A program made the translations under genes and the position numbers. From Desulfovibrio inopinatus DSM 10711 (GTDB lineage: Bacteria > Desulfobacterota > Desulfovibrionia > Desulfovibrionales > Desulfovibrionaceae): 64,000 nt of DNA. The notes under the pieces were generated by a model that was given only the letters and a program-made list of their open reading frames with translations, was not told where the DNA came from and made no database searches. Shown here piece after piece: positions 32,562 to 42,743 of the stretch (its first letter is position 1; each line of letters starts with the position of its first letter). The stretch is from NCBI RefSeq assembly GCF_000429305.1, contig NZ_KE386882.1, forward strand, positions 97,187-161,186, written 5' to 3'.

Positions 32562-35513
32562 TCAGGAGGAACCGTTATCGATGGTGTCCCTATTTTGCAA
32601 ACGATCAAAGACAGCAAGAGACGCCTCGCGCGCCTCAGGTTCAATGCGCTCCAACTTCGAACGATCCCCCGCAATAGCGGCATCAAGCGCAAACACAAGC
32701 GGTGCAGCAATACGCTCGAAACGCAATTCCTGAAAAATCGACAGTAACGTCGGCCCATGGCCGCGCTGAAGTGTCTTGCCGACGACGCCCTCAATAAAGC
32801 GTTCACCGACCAGCCATTCCCCAAACTCACGTCCCGAATCCGTGCGCCCTGCTAAAATGGTACGAATAGCATCCCAATTTTCAGCATCCATCGCTTCAGC
32901 ACATGCGGTGATGATATTGCGGTGACGAAGTTCAGAAAGACGAATGCGGGCAGACGTATTCTCCGGGTCTAATTCGATCACTTTTTTGAAAGCGTCTTCA
33001 GCATCGTCGTAGCGGTGCAGATAATCGGACAAGAGATTACCTAAAGTACACAACACAATTGCATTGCTAGGATCAAGCGCAATGGCGTTACGGTACGCCA
33101 ATTCGGCCTCTTCGTAGCGTTCGAGTTTGTTATGAAAAAAGAGTCCCAAGTTACCCCATGCTATTACATTGTCAGGATCAAGCTCGATAGCTTTACGGAA
33201 CGCCGATTCGGCCTCTTCATAGCGTTCGAGATGGTCGCACAAGAGATTCCCCAAGTTATTCCACGGCCATGCCCAGCTAGGATCTAAGTCAATAGCCTTG
33301 CGATACGCCGATTTGGCCTCTTCGTAGCGTTCGAGATGCTCACACAAGAGATTCCCCAATCCGATACACGGCCACGCCCACGTGGGATCAAGCTCAATTG
33401 CCTTGAGGTACGCCGATTCGGCTTGACTAAAATTGCTTTTTACCTCTTCCTGAATGACCCCACATTCAAACCACCCCCGCGCCGTTTCCTTCTTAGAAAA
33501 CGATATGCTCACAGCCTTCTGTGCGAAATCAAAATATTTCTTTTTCCGAAATGCATTCGCGAAACACGCCCATGACACTGCGTTTTCTTCACGACAATGG
33601 TGTTGCGCCCATAAAAACCAAGATTCGGCCTCTTCTTTCGTGGACAGTGGCACTCGCCCCACTCCCACGAGTTTCATGACCAGTGGGTGCAATTCCGACC
33701 GCGTTTTTAGTTCTAAATAATCCGGTTTCAGTCGGCATACATCCAAGAGACCTTGGGAACGAGCTTCGTAGATTTGATCAACTTCATCTTCAGCCATCCC
33801 CCAGCGCACGAGGTCGTCCTTTTCTCTTTTTATCAGAGGATAGAGTCGATTCAACTCCGCTTGAGCCTGGTCGGCATCACAAAGTCGTGAAGTACTTTCT
33901 TGCTTCTCTCCCAATGAAAAATCCAGGGCCCCAAGCATTGCGTTAACGATCTGTTGTGCTTTGGGGTGGGCGTTCTTCCAGATTTTTGTATGGTGCTGAA
34001 GTTGGTCTTTGCATTGGGATAATGCGTGCACGTCGGCATCAATATCGTCTTTCGCAAATGCATCAGCAAAACGGCATGTTGCTCTTGCTTGATCGGAAAA
34101 ATACGAGGACACGGCACAGGCATCACTAAAACGACGATCATCACTATTCATGAGGCCAGAGCCGGCAGACAGAGCAAACAGCATCCGCCCTCGATGACTC
34201 CCTGATTTGGCAAGGGCAAGTTCGGCTTCCAGTATGGCTTTAATTTCTTCTTGCTCATACAGCGCTTCCAAGAATTCCGTTAAGCCGACGACGTGTTGAC
34301 GTATTCGACGTGATCCACTGCGCATTTGAATCCAGAGTCGAAACAGCTCCTCGGAAACACGATATTGCACTTTGCTGTTGTCTGGCGTTTCTTTTTCGAC
34401 AACGCCGTCATTGATGAGGATATCGAGCTGCGCCGAGACGGTGCGTGTTTCCAACTTCGCTCGTTTGGAAATGTCGGCGGCGGTATGGCCGAAACTGCGT
34501 TCATGATAATTACGTTGCATGACGGCCAGGGCATGCATAACCACCTGGGCTTGATCGGACAGGTCTTCAAAGCGCGCTTTATAGTATGGTGTGGTCAGGT
34601 CGAGCAGGCGTTCAAAGTCATCAATCGCTTGGCTTCCCGGTCCTTGGCGCAAAAGTTCAAAAATAAGGTGGATAGCCCGCGGGTTGCCCCCGGTAAGTTC
34701 ATAAAGCGCCCGGATGCGTCCCGGTTGTTTGCGAAGACGATCGTGCAAGGTTGTATCGCCACATTGCCGAGCCAAATGATCAAAGATATTGTGGGCGTCA
34801 TCCAAAGACAGTTTGCCCAAGCGGTGGGGAAGAAAAAAACTGTAAAAGGCATTATCCTGGCTCGTGAAGGGTCCGCTCAATCGCAAGGAACCGCCAATCA
34901 CCATGGGCGCGTCGGTTTCTGAAAGCGTTGTGCGCAATTCCCAATACGATGGTGCATCGATAGCGGCTTTGCGTCCTTTCTTTCCAATACGTTGAAAGAT
35001 CATATCGAGATTATCAACAAGCAACACCGGCCGCCGCTGTATTGCTGCACAGGTCTTCTTCAGTAGACGAAACCCTTCATCATCCGTTGCATCGTCCTTC
35101 ACATCACGACGATCCCGTTCTTCTATCTGATCATCAAGGTCGTCGGCGGCATCACGAAAGCCAAGGTGGTCCAGGGCATCGACCAACGCTCGACATGACG
35201 CCCACCAGAAATCCCCCACGCTCTTCACATCGTACAACTCTTCGGGATACGACAGTGCAATGAGTCGCTCCTTCAGCTCTTCTTCTTCAGCTATGGCCAC
35301 GGCCAAACGTTTCAGCATGGTGGTTTTCCCGGAACCACGCACGCCCACAAGAACATGATGCTGCACAGAGCCGACAACCGGCGTCCGTCTCAAGTCTTCA
35401 AGCAGAAGCTGAAACAGCCCCGTTCTCGCCACGAAGCCGGCTTTCAGGTCCTCGTCGCTCAACCAATCCGGATTGTAAAACCGAGCGCTCGCAAAAGGAG
35501 GGGTATTCATCAT
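32562..35513 (-). CDS. STAND-like P-loop ATPase with winged helix and TPR repeats
   Basis: 983 residues. N-terminal NTPase: HHVLVGVRGSGKTTMLKRLA (Walker A, about 55), RRPVLLVDNLDMIF (Walker B, about 165), a sensor-like VIGGSLRLSG, and GGNPRAIHLIFELL of the AAA/STAND helical domain. A winged-helix segment follows (about 330-400: HTAADISKRAKLETRTVSAQL, INDGVVEKETPD). The middle (about 400-680) is helical without a known domain. Residues about 690-850 hold at least four 35-residue TPR units of the type LERYEEAESAFRKAIELDP, whose DNA is also repetitive. The last 110 residues match no nuclease, protease or TIR motif. It starts by a 4-base ATGA overlap with the upstream ATPase gene. Architecture recalls NLR-like STAND defence or regulatory ATPases. 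Function unknown. Confidence 0.85.
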   Translation of the reverse strand: MMNTPPFASARFYNPDWLSDEDLKAGFVARTGLFQLLLEDLRRTPVVGSVQHHVLVGVRGSGKTTMLKRLAVAIAEEEELKERLIALSYPEELYDVKSVGDFWWASCRALVDALDHLGFRDAADDLDDQIEERDRRDVKDDATDDEGFRLLKKTCAAIQRRPVLLVDNLDMIFQRIGKKGRKAAIDAPSYWELRTTLSETDAPMVIGGSLRLSGPFTSQDNAFYSFFLPHRLGKLSLDDAHNIFDHLARQCGDTTLHDRLRKQPGRIRALYELTGGNPRAIHLIFELLRQGPGSQAIDDFERLLDLTTPYYKARFEDLSDQAQVVMHALAVMQRNYHERSFGHTAADISKRAKLETRTVSAQLDILINDGVVEKETPDNSKVQYRVSEELFRLWIQMRSGSRRIRQHVVGLTEFLEALYEQEEIKAILEAELALAKSGSHRGRMLFALSAGSGLMNSDDRRFSDACAVSSYFSDQARATCRFADAFAKDDIDADVHALSQCKDQLQHHTKIWKNAHPKAQQIVNAMLGALDFSLGEKQESTSRLCDADQAQAELNRLYPLIKREKDDLVRWGMAEDEVDQIYEARSQGLLDVCRLKPDYLELKTRSELHPLVMKLVGVGRVPLSTKEEAESWFLWAQHHCREENAVSWACFANAFRKKKYFDFAQKAVSISFSKKETARGWFECGVIQEEVKSNFSQAESAYLKAIELDPTWAWPCIGLGNLLCEHLERYEEAKSAYRKAIDLDPSWAWPWNNLGNLLCDHLERYEEAESAFRKAIELDPDNVIAWGNLGLFFHNKLERYEEAELAYRNAIALDPSNAIVLCTLGNLLSDYLHRYDDAEDAFKKVIELDPENTSARIRLSELRHRNIITACAEAMDAENWDAIRTILAGRTDSGREFGEWLVGERFIEGVVGKTLQRGHGPTLLSIFQELRFERIAAPLVFALDAAIAGDRSKLERIEPEAREASLAVFDRLQNRDTIDNGSS

Positions 35514-36757
35514 ACGTCATATTTCCTTTTCCACCAGCAGCGTAACGGCTCCAGGCAAAACCGATAGTATTTCACGCCATCTACCTCAACGCTCCACCAG
35601 TAGGCGTCACGCTCTAAAATATCCCGAAGGTCCGACCACATTTCCAGTTGCTCATCTTCCGTTGCATTCAGCATACGGCCCTGGAGTGCAATAAAGACAT
35701 CATGTTTCGACATCCCTTCAGGGGTCGCGCATACCATCCCTAACAAGGCTTTCGCATGGCCGGCCTGAACATTCCCGAGCTGTGTTTTGAGACGATCAAA
35801 CCAATGATTATAATCGTTATCCACCCCGGGTTCCGTCATCTTTTCAATGAGGTGTTTGATACATTGGTCGAAAGAGCGCTCTTCCGTGTGCCACTCCCGG
35901 AGAAATCGAAACGCAATTTGCAGATAATACGGCTGTGGCCATTGAATGACATCGACAACCTTGTTGGCATCGCCTTCATCCAAAGACCAACCATAAGAAA
36001 TTGCCAGGGTTTGCAGCATAATGACGGCTTCACGAGAACTGAACGCATCAAGTTTAAAGGGGGTCAACGTATTAATCGTATCTGCAAGTTTATGATTGTG
36101 AACTAACGTGTCCAGCCCGACAGAACCTGTGAAAAGCCAACGCAACGCTGTACAACGTGCGTCTCCTCGAACATCGTTGCGCAGCCAATTGAGAAACAAG
36201 GCGACTCGCTTTCTCTTGTCTTCATAATCTTTTTCTTTTGTGTCTGTGGATGGCATCAGATTATACAGAAATATTGGAAGCTCATCGATATAGAGCAAGC
36301 AAGGCTCATCCGTCGTATTCAGCGCGCACAACGCTTCCGTAAGGCTGTCCAGCAAATCTTTCACGGGCTTACTGTGGTTCAGCTTGACTCCTGCATTTCC
36401 GTAGTTCGGAATTGGCACCTCGATGTGCTCAATCCGACGCAGAATTCCACCGATGCTTTCACAGAGGCTATCCCATTTTTTTTGAGGCCATGACCGGGCA
36501 GAGTCTCGAATGGCTTCAAGAACTCGTTTGGCAAATTGCTGTTCGTCTTCACACGAGGCCACATTAATTTCGATTACTCGCCATCCTTCTTCATTTAAAC
36601 GCCGCATGATTTCCCGTGCAAACGATGTCTTGCCTATACGACGCGCGCCCAGAAGCAAGATGTCATTGTGCTTCATCAGTTCCATGCAGTTATAAAGCTC
36701 TGCGTCACGACCAAAAAAGTCGGAGCCGCCTACTGGAGTTCCAGTAACATTGTTCAT
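35510..36757 (-). CDS. AAA-type ATPase of the paired module
   Basis: 415 residues from the ATG at 36757, with GGGAGAGG just upstream; an in-frame start at 36790 has no site. It opens TGTPVGGSDFFGRDAELYN, the FxGR motif of archaeal-type (PF01637-like) ATPases, then DILLLGARRIGKTSFAREI (Walker A, about 40), EPCLLYIDELPIFLYNL (Walker B, about 155), and RWLFTGSVGLDTLVHN (sensor I). A C-terminal winged helix is likely (SKHDVFIALQGRML, then RDILERDAYWWSVEVDG). No effector domain is seen. It is translationally coupled to the 983-residue ATPase, which also combines P-loop and winged helix, so the two probably work as a heteromeric complex. Known relatives of such ATPases occur in defence and plasmid/phage conflict loci, but the function here is not established. 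Confidence 0.85.
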   Translation of the reverse strand: MNNVTGTPVGGSDFFGRDAELYNCMELMKHNDILLLGARRIGKTSFAREIMRRLNEEGWRVIEINVASCEDEQQFAKRVLEAIRDSARSWPQKKWDSLCESIGGILRRIEHIEVPIPNYGNAGVKLNHSKPVKDLLDSLTEALCALNTTDEPCLLYIDELPIFLYNLMPSTDTKEKDYEDKRKRVALFLNWLRNDVRGDARCTALRWLFTGSVGLDTLVHNHKLADTINTLTPFKLDAFSSREAVIMLQTLAISYGWSLDEGDANKVVDVIQWPQPYYLQIAFRFLREWHTEERSFDQCIKHLIEKMTEPGVDNDYNHWFDRLKTQLGNVQAGHAKALLGMVCATPEGMSKHDVFIALQGRMLNATEDEQLEMWSDLRDILERDAYWWSVEVDGVKYYRFCLEPLRCWWKRKYDV

Positions 36758-36815
36758 TCGCCTCTCCCTTGCCTTACGGCACAGCGCCAATTGGCCCCAT
36801 TTGGCCCAGCCACTC

Positions 36816-36869
36816 TCTGCAAAATTTTCTTAGTACAAAAATTATTTTGCACAAAGAAAATTTTGCAGA
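36816..36869 (-). promoter_or_regulatory. 16-bp inverted repeat upstream of the ATPase pair
   Basis: TCTGCAAAATTTTCTT (36816-36831) is matched exactly in reverse complement at 36854-36869. Between them GTACAAAA and TTTTGCAC form a nested near-dyad. The repeat is AT-rich and sits 59-112 bases upstream of the module's first start codon, which suits an operator/promoter, perhaps bound by one of the two winged-helix ATPases. Confidence 0.6.
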
Positions 36870-36949
36870 TACATTCTGCACCATTTGAGTTCCATTCCAC
36901 GATCGAAACAGAGAGCTTCTCTCAGCAATGCCCCCCGCCCTCACGAAAA

Positions 36950-36980
36950 AAGCCGGAAACGCTCAACACGTTTCCGGCTT
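36950..36980 (-). terminator. Terminator of the two small exported-protein genes
   Basis: A 12-bp stem (36950-36961 with 36969-36980) and 7-base loop, followed on the minus strand by six T. It lies 39 bases past the stop of the glycine-zipper gene. Confidence 0.9.
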
Positions 36981-37019
36981 GAAGTATCGCTTCTCGGTCT
37001 TTCAGACCAAACGAAAGGA

Positions 37020-37265
37020 CTAGTATCCTTGGTTTCGCATATCTTCTTGGTGTCCGTAGAGGCCACCGGCCAAGCCGCCGACGACGCCGCCCAGGGCAGC
37101 ACCAACACCGGCATTTCCGCCGGCAATGGCCGTAATGGCCGCGCCTGCACCTGCGCCAACGACACCACCGGAAAGCGCGCCCTGTTGGGTTTTATTCATG
37201 TTGGTGCATCCGAACAATGCTGCGACCAATGCGAGAACCATGCCTATATGTGCAAGTTTTTTCAT
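37020..37265 (-). CDS. Glycine-zipper lipoprotein
   Basis: 81 residues from the ATG at 37265. Signal MKKLAHIGMVLALVAALFGC ends in a lipobox. The body is one long Gly/Ala zipper (GALSGGVVGAGAGAAITAIAGG, NAGVGAALGGVVGGLAGGLYG) of the YMGG/SlyB/OmpA-like glycine-zipper type, followed by a short polar tail. Such lipoproteins insert their zipper in membranes and help envelope integrity. It is second in a two-gene unit after the 124-residue exported protein and is followed by a strong terminator. Confidence 0.88.
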   Translation of the reverse strand: MKKLAHIGMVLALVAALFGCTNMNKTQQGALSGGVVGAGAGAAITAIAGGNAGVGAALGGVVGGLAGGLYGHQEDMRNQGY

Positions 37266-37275
37266 AATGCCCACC

Positions 37276-37650
37276 CTATTTCTTCAAGTAATCGGGGTTG
37301 AAGTCACACCACAGCACTTCCACCACCTGGCGATCCATAAAATTGGGATTCGTTTGATAAAACTGGTCTAATTTCTGGACGATCTCTTTGATGGTGTACG
37401 GGCTCAAACGACGCACCCAGCCGTTAATCAAACTGTTCGTTGCCGGATTTTCGCCTTGGGCATCCTGCTCAAGTTCAACCATGGTGGCAATACCCAGAAT
37501 ATATCCGAGTTTTTCCGGTTGATTAGCGTCCATCCAAACTTTCCCATTCACTTCAGGGACTTCATGCGATGCATTGGCAGGCACCACAGTCGCAAAGAGC
37601 CCCAAGACGCATAATACAGCCAGTATGACCGATACGTTCCATTTTCTCAC
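37276..37650 (-). CDS. Small exported protein of unknown function
   Basis: 124 residues when started at the GTG at 37650, which has GAGGAGGGTGAG upstream; an ATG at 37698 has no site. A signal peptide (WNVSVILAVLCVLGLFATVVPANA) is cleaved near ANASHE. The mature part of about 95 residues has KLGYILGIATMVELEQD and LINGWVRRLSPYTIKEIVQKLDQFY, then one Cys near the end (VLWCDFNP). No family is recognised with certainty; the pattern of a helix pair after a periplasmic signal is seen in Rap1a-like and other small periplasmic proteins. It precedes the glycine-zipper lipoprotein by 10 bases and is likely co-expressed. Confidence 0.8.
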   Translation of the reverse strand: MRKWNVSVILAVLCVLGLFATVVPANASHEVPEVNGKVWMDANQPEKLGYILGIATMVELEQDAQGENPATNSLINGWVRRLSPYTIKEIVQKLDQFYQTNPNFMDRQVVEVLWCDFNPDYLKK

Positions 37651-38187
37651 AATCTCACCCTCCTCGTTGCTTGCAGTATGTGCCTTTTCCAAGGGCATCC
37701 AAAAAAGACACGCTCCAATAGCATTGGTATTCTCAATTCATAAACCAAAGAACCAATGAAATGACAAGTTTTTTATTGTGGATATTGGACCAGTCACTAT
37801 GCTCTCCAGCAGCTCATCGTTCATATGGTCACGACCACGACAGACCTTCGATCGCTCCAAGAGCATCACGTCCAATCAGATGCTGAACCCGTTTTCATGG
37901 GACTCTGCTTTCCCCGCAAATTTGTCATCTTTTTAACCTTCTGTATCCATTTCATACATATCTCCATTATTGTGCACGATAATGTAACAGATACACAATA
38001 CGGCCAAAAAACGTTCTTTCATGTGACAATTTGGCTTGCCAATTTACAGAAATGTTATTAACTCGTTTTTTGCGTTTTGGAGATGCCCGGTCCACCGTCC
38101 TATGGTGGGCCGACGACAAGAACCTGTTGTCCGGGATATCATCCCGCCCTCAGATTCCCTGGGGAAGACGTTTATGGAGGCATGCGA
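37651..38187 (+). promoter_or_regulatory. Long upstream region of amtB
   Basis: No gene. The divergent spacing gives room for promoters in both directions. A TGGCTTG-CCAA-TTTACA stretch (38031-38047) resembles a sigma54 site only at the -24 part; the -12 GC is missing, so it is not accepted. The last 100 bases before amtB are structured (see the leader). Confidence 0.5.
38088..38146 (+). ncRNA. Structured leader of amtB mRNA (candidate)
   Basis: Three adjacent hairpins can form on the + strand: 38088-38096 with 38104-38112 (9 bp with one G-T pair), 38115-38119 with 38127-38131 (5 bp), and 38132-38137 with 38141-38146 (6 bp, 3-base loop). They end about 40 bases before the amtB start. No known riboswitch consensus was recognised. 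Confidence 0.4.
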
Positions 38188-39820
<1,633 letters not shown>

Positions 39821-39834
39821 GTAAGCATCTTGGT

Positions 39835-39885
39835 GGCAAGGGAAGCGGAGGAAAAAACAGAATTTTTTCCTCCGCTTCCCTTGCC
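39835..39885 (+). terminator. Very long perfect hairpin after glnK
   Basis: Positions 39835-39857 and 39863-39885 are exact reverse complements (23 bp) with a 5-base loop. An A6/T6 block lies next to the loop, so the T-run is inside the stem instead of after it. It begins 14 bases after the glnK stop and separates glnK from glnD. It is likely a terminator or RNase III-type processing site. Confidence 0.7.
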
Positions 39886-40017
39886 CTCCTTCCTCACCTT
39901 ATCACTCCTTTCCGTTAAATCTATTTGTGAAAGGAGTACCCAAGCGCAACACCTCGACGAAATCGACACAACTCTTTTTTTGAAGTTTTTTAAGCCGTCG
40001 GAGGCTCCTCCACACCC

Positions 40018-42618
40018 ATGGCAACATCACACGATACCGCTTTCGATCATCTCCAACGCGACACCAAAGGTCTGTTTGCCGCTTGGCCCCACCCGGGGGG
40101 GATGGCTTTCTGTCGCGACCATACCCGCATCCTCGATCGATATTTTGAAGAACGTTTGGAAGAACGGCGCTGTGAACACGGTGAAGAGCGCACCGCGTTT
40201 GCGGTGGTTGCCGTCGGTGGATATGGCCGGTGTGAACTCTGCCCCCGCTCGGATATCGATGTCCTCCTTGTCTTTCCGGGGCCGGTTCCAGACATGGCAC
40301 ACAAACTGGCCAAAGACTTATTCTATCCGCTTTGGGACGCTGGTCGAGAGTTAGGACATGGTGTCCGTTCCGTGGAAGATTGTGTTTCTTTATCGTTGTC
40401 TGATCACAAAGTTTTTGCCTCACTTCTTGATGCCCGTTTCTTGTGTGGACAACGCAATGTGTTCGATTTGCTTGTGACGGCGATGCAAACTCGTGTGTTC
40501 ACTCCGGAAAAAACGGTCTTCGCTGCATGGCTTGGGGAACGAAACGCCATTCGAGAACAAAAATATGGTGATGCGTCCGGGTTGCTGGAACCCGACATCA
40601 AAGAAGGTCTCGGAGGTTTACGCGACTACAATCAATGTTTGTGGCTGATTACATTATTTGCCACAGGCAATGCCTTTGCCGATCGGCTGGAACGGATGCG
40701 TGCTGATGCGGAATTTCTTTTTCGTGTGCGTCAGGCTCTGGAAATCAGTTTTCCTCGATCCAAGACACGACTTCCTTTTGAAATCCAGCGAAAACTGGCT
40801 GAAACACTGGGTTATGCCGACTCTGGACGACTTCTTGCCGTGGAACGTTTTCTTTCCGATCTGACACGGCGCATGACCCGCATCAAAGCTATTCGCGAAT
40901 CCATCCGCATGGCACTCCTTGCAGAAAATGGGGCGGTGCATGCTGCAACCATTCCTTCCTCGGACCGCATCACTTTGACCGCCGAAGGAGCTGATTTCGC
41001 TCCCGGCATAGATGTGGAACACCACCCGCAAGAAGTTTTTAACTTTTTTGAAGAATGCGCCCGGTGGGGACGAGCCCCTAGTTTTGACGCCAGCGCTCGT
41101 GCAACGCATGCCGCCCAAACGCTCAAGCGCGACCCTCCCGATCCAGGCCACGGACTCAACGCTTTACGCGCAGCACTCATCGACGACGCTTCCGCCGATG
41201 TGCTTGCGGCTCTATGGGATACAGGCGTTCTCGGTATTATTCTCCCCGAACTTGACCGGGTACGCGATCTCGTAAAGTTTGATTTGTATCATGTCCACCC
41301 TGTCGGACGTCACACCGTCGAAACCATACGTCACCTCCATGATATCGCCAAAGCCGACCCAGCTTTGTCTCGCTTGTTTGCATCGGTGCGTCATCCGTTA
41401 CGTCTTCTCTTGGCTGGCCTGCTTCATGATGTAGGCAAAGGGCTTGGTGGAGACCATGAAACCAAAGGGGCTGGCCTGACACATCACATGCTGACGGCTT
41501 TGGGCCTGGACAATGCGACCATTTCCGACGTTGTCTTTTTAGTGGAAAATCATCTTCTCTTATCGGAAACGGCAGCAAAACACGATGTCTCCGACCCGGA
41601 CGTCATTGCCCGGTTAGCAACCAAAATCGGCTTCCGAGACCGATTGACCATGCTTTACCTCCTCACGGTTGCCGATGCCCAGGCAACGGGGCCCATGGCT
41701 TGGACAGAATGGAAATCTTCACTGGTTTCCACACTGTTCAACAAGGTGCTTGATGGCCTGCGTTTCGGTATTTTTCCAGGCAACGACACCGCCAGAACAG
41801 TTTTGGAAACGCGCGACAAAGTCCGGCAACTTGCGAAAAACCATCACAACATGCCTACAGGGAAAGCACTCGAACCCTTCCTAGAAGTCATGGGCCCTCG
41901 CTATCTGCTGCAGGTTCCAGCCTCACGTGTGGTCGAACATATTGCTCTTGCCGTCCGTTTGCGTTCAGCCGTGGAAAACGATCGGCGTATGGTTCCAGGG
42001 GGGCGGGGCGGTCTTGGTGTCACAGTCTGGACGTTTCGCAAAGCCCATGGCGGCTGGAGAATGGAGGCTGCCGGACGCAATGATCCCGGCTTGTTTGCAG
42101 CACTGTGCGGTTGCCTTGCTTTGCACAATATCGATATCCGTTCCGCCGATGTCTATGTCTGGCGCGACGATACCGTCATTGTCAGCTTCATCACCTCTGC
42201 TCCTGTTGATGCACACTCCGTCGAAGAAGACGCTGAGCATATTGCTCGATCCGTAAAATATTCCCTCACCGGAAAGCTGTCGCTGGATTATCGTCTTTCC
42301 CAAAAACGTAATTCTCCTCTTTGTATCGCCCCTCCACGCCTCGGCGATGATTCCATCACGATCCGCGTAGACAACGATGCAACCGAACTCTTCACATTGA
42401 TTGAAGTTGAAGCACCGGACCGCCTTGGCCTGCTCTACGATATCGCCCAAGTGCTCACCAGCCTCCGGCTGGATATTCATACGGCCAAAGCCGCGACCTA
42501 TGGCGACCGAGTCCGTGATGTCTTTACAGTTCGCGACATGGAAGGCCGAAAAATACATGATGCTGAGCAGCTCCGCGAAATCAAGTTCGCTCTTCAGCAT
42601 TCCTTGAAACGTTGCTGA
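40018..42618 (+). CDS. glnD: PII uridylyltransferase/uridylyl-removing enzyme GlnD
   Basis: 866 residues, close to E. coli GlnD (about 890). Domains in order: nucleotidyltransferase with VGGYGRCELCPRSDIDVLLV (about 65-84), helical region with PDIKEGLGGLRDYNQ, HD phosphohydrolase with LLHDVGKGLGGDHE (about 467), and two ACT domains (about 664-735 and 786-860, the second with EVEAPDRLGLLYDIAQVL). It adds UMP to PII Tyr51 when glutamine is low and removes it when high; glutamine binds the ACT domains. No ribosome site sits at the best distance; a GGAGG lies 14 bases upstream, in a CCTCC-rich context that might pair with it. Downstream of the glnK hairpin, so transcribed separately or by read-through. 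Confidence 0.95.
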   Translation: MATSHDTAFDHLQRDTKGLFAAWPHPGGMAFCRDHTRILDRYFEERLEERRCEHGEERTAFAVVAVGGYGRCELCPRSDIDVLLVFPGPVPDMAHKLAKDLFYPLWDAGRELGHGVRSVEDCVSLSLSDHKVFASLLDARFLCGQRNVFDLLVTAMQTRVFTPEKTVFAAWLGERNAIREQKYGDASGLLEPDIKEGLGGLRDYNQCLWLITLFATGNAFADRLERMRADAEFLFRVRQALEISFPRSKTRLPFEIQRKLAETLGYADSGRLLAVERFLSDLTRRMTRIKAIRESIRMALLAENGAVHAATIPSSDRITLTAEGADFAPGIDVEHHPQEVFNFFEECARWGRAPSFDASARATHAAQTLKRDPPDPGHGLNALRAALIDDASADVLAALWDTGVLGIILPELDRVRDLVKFDLYHVHPVGRHTVETIRHLHDIAKADPALSRLFASVRHPLRLLLAGLLHDVGKGLGGDHETKGAGLTHHMLTALGLDNATISDVVFLVENHLLLSETAAKHDVSDPDVIARLATKIGFRDRLTMLYLLTVADAQATGPMAWTEWKSSLVSTLFNKVLDGLRFGIFPGNDTARTVLETRDKVRQLAKNHHNMPTGKALEPFLEVMGPRYLLQVPASRVVEHIALAVRLRSAVENDRRMVPGGRGGLGVTVWTFRKAHGGWRMEAAGRNDPGLFAALCGCLALHNIDIRSADVYVWRDDTVIVSFITSAPVDAHSVEEDAEHIARSVKYSLTGKLSLDYRLSQKRNSPLCIAPPRLGDDSITIRVDNDATELFTLIEVEAPDRLGLLYDIAQVLTSLRLDIHTAKAATYGDRVRDVFTVRDMEGRKIHDAEQLREIKFALQHSLKRC

Positions 42619-42743
42619 ACACCACACCATCATTATAGATCCGTCTTCACGATGCTCCATTGAGCATGTGGTCATTCTCCTCTCTTTGCTCCTATTGGGA
42701 AAAGAGCATTTTTCAACGAGAGAAAAGCTTGGTAGGAGACCGC

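Noticed and set aside
38031..38047. A possible sigma54 promoter upstream of amtB
   Set aside because: The -24 GG is present, but the essential -12 GC is replaced by TA.
42652..42667. ATGCTC/GAGCAT hairpin after glnD as terminator
   Set aside because: Only 6 bp and no T-run; it may be chance.
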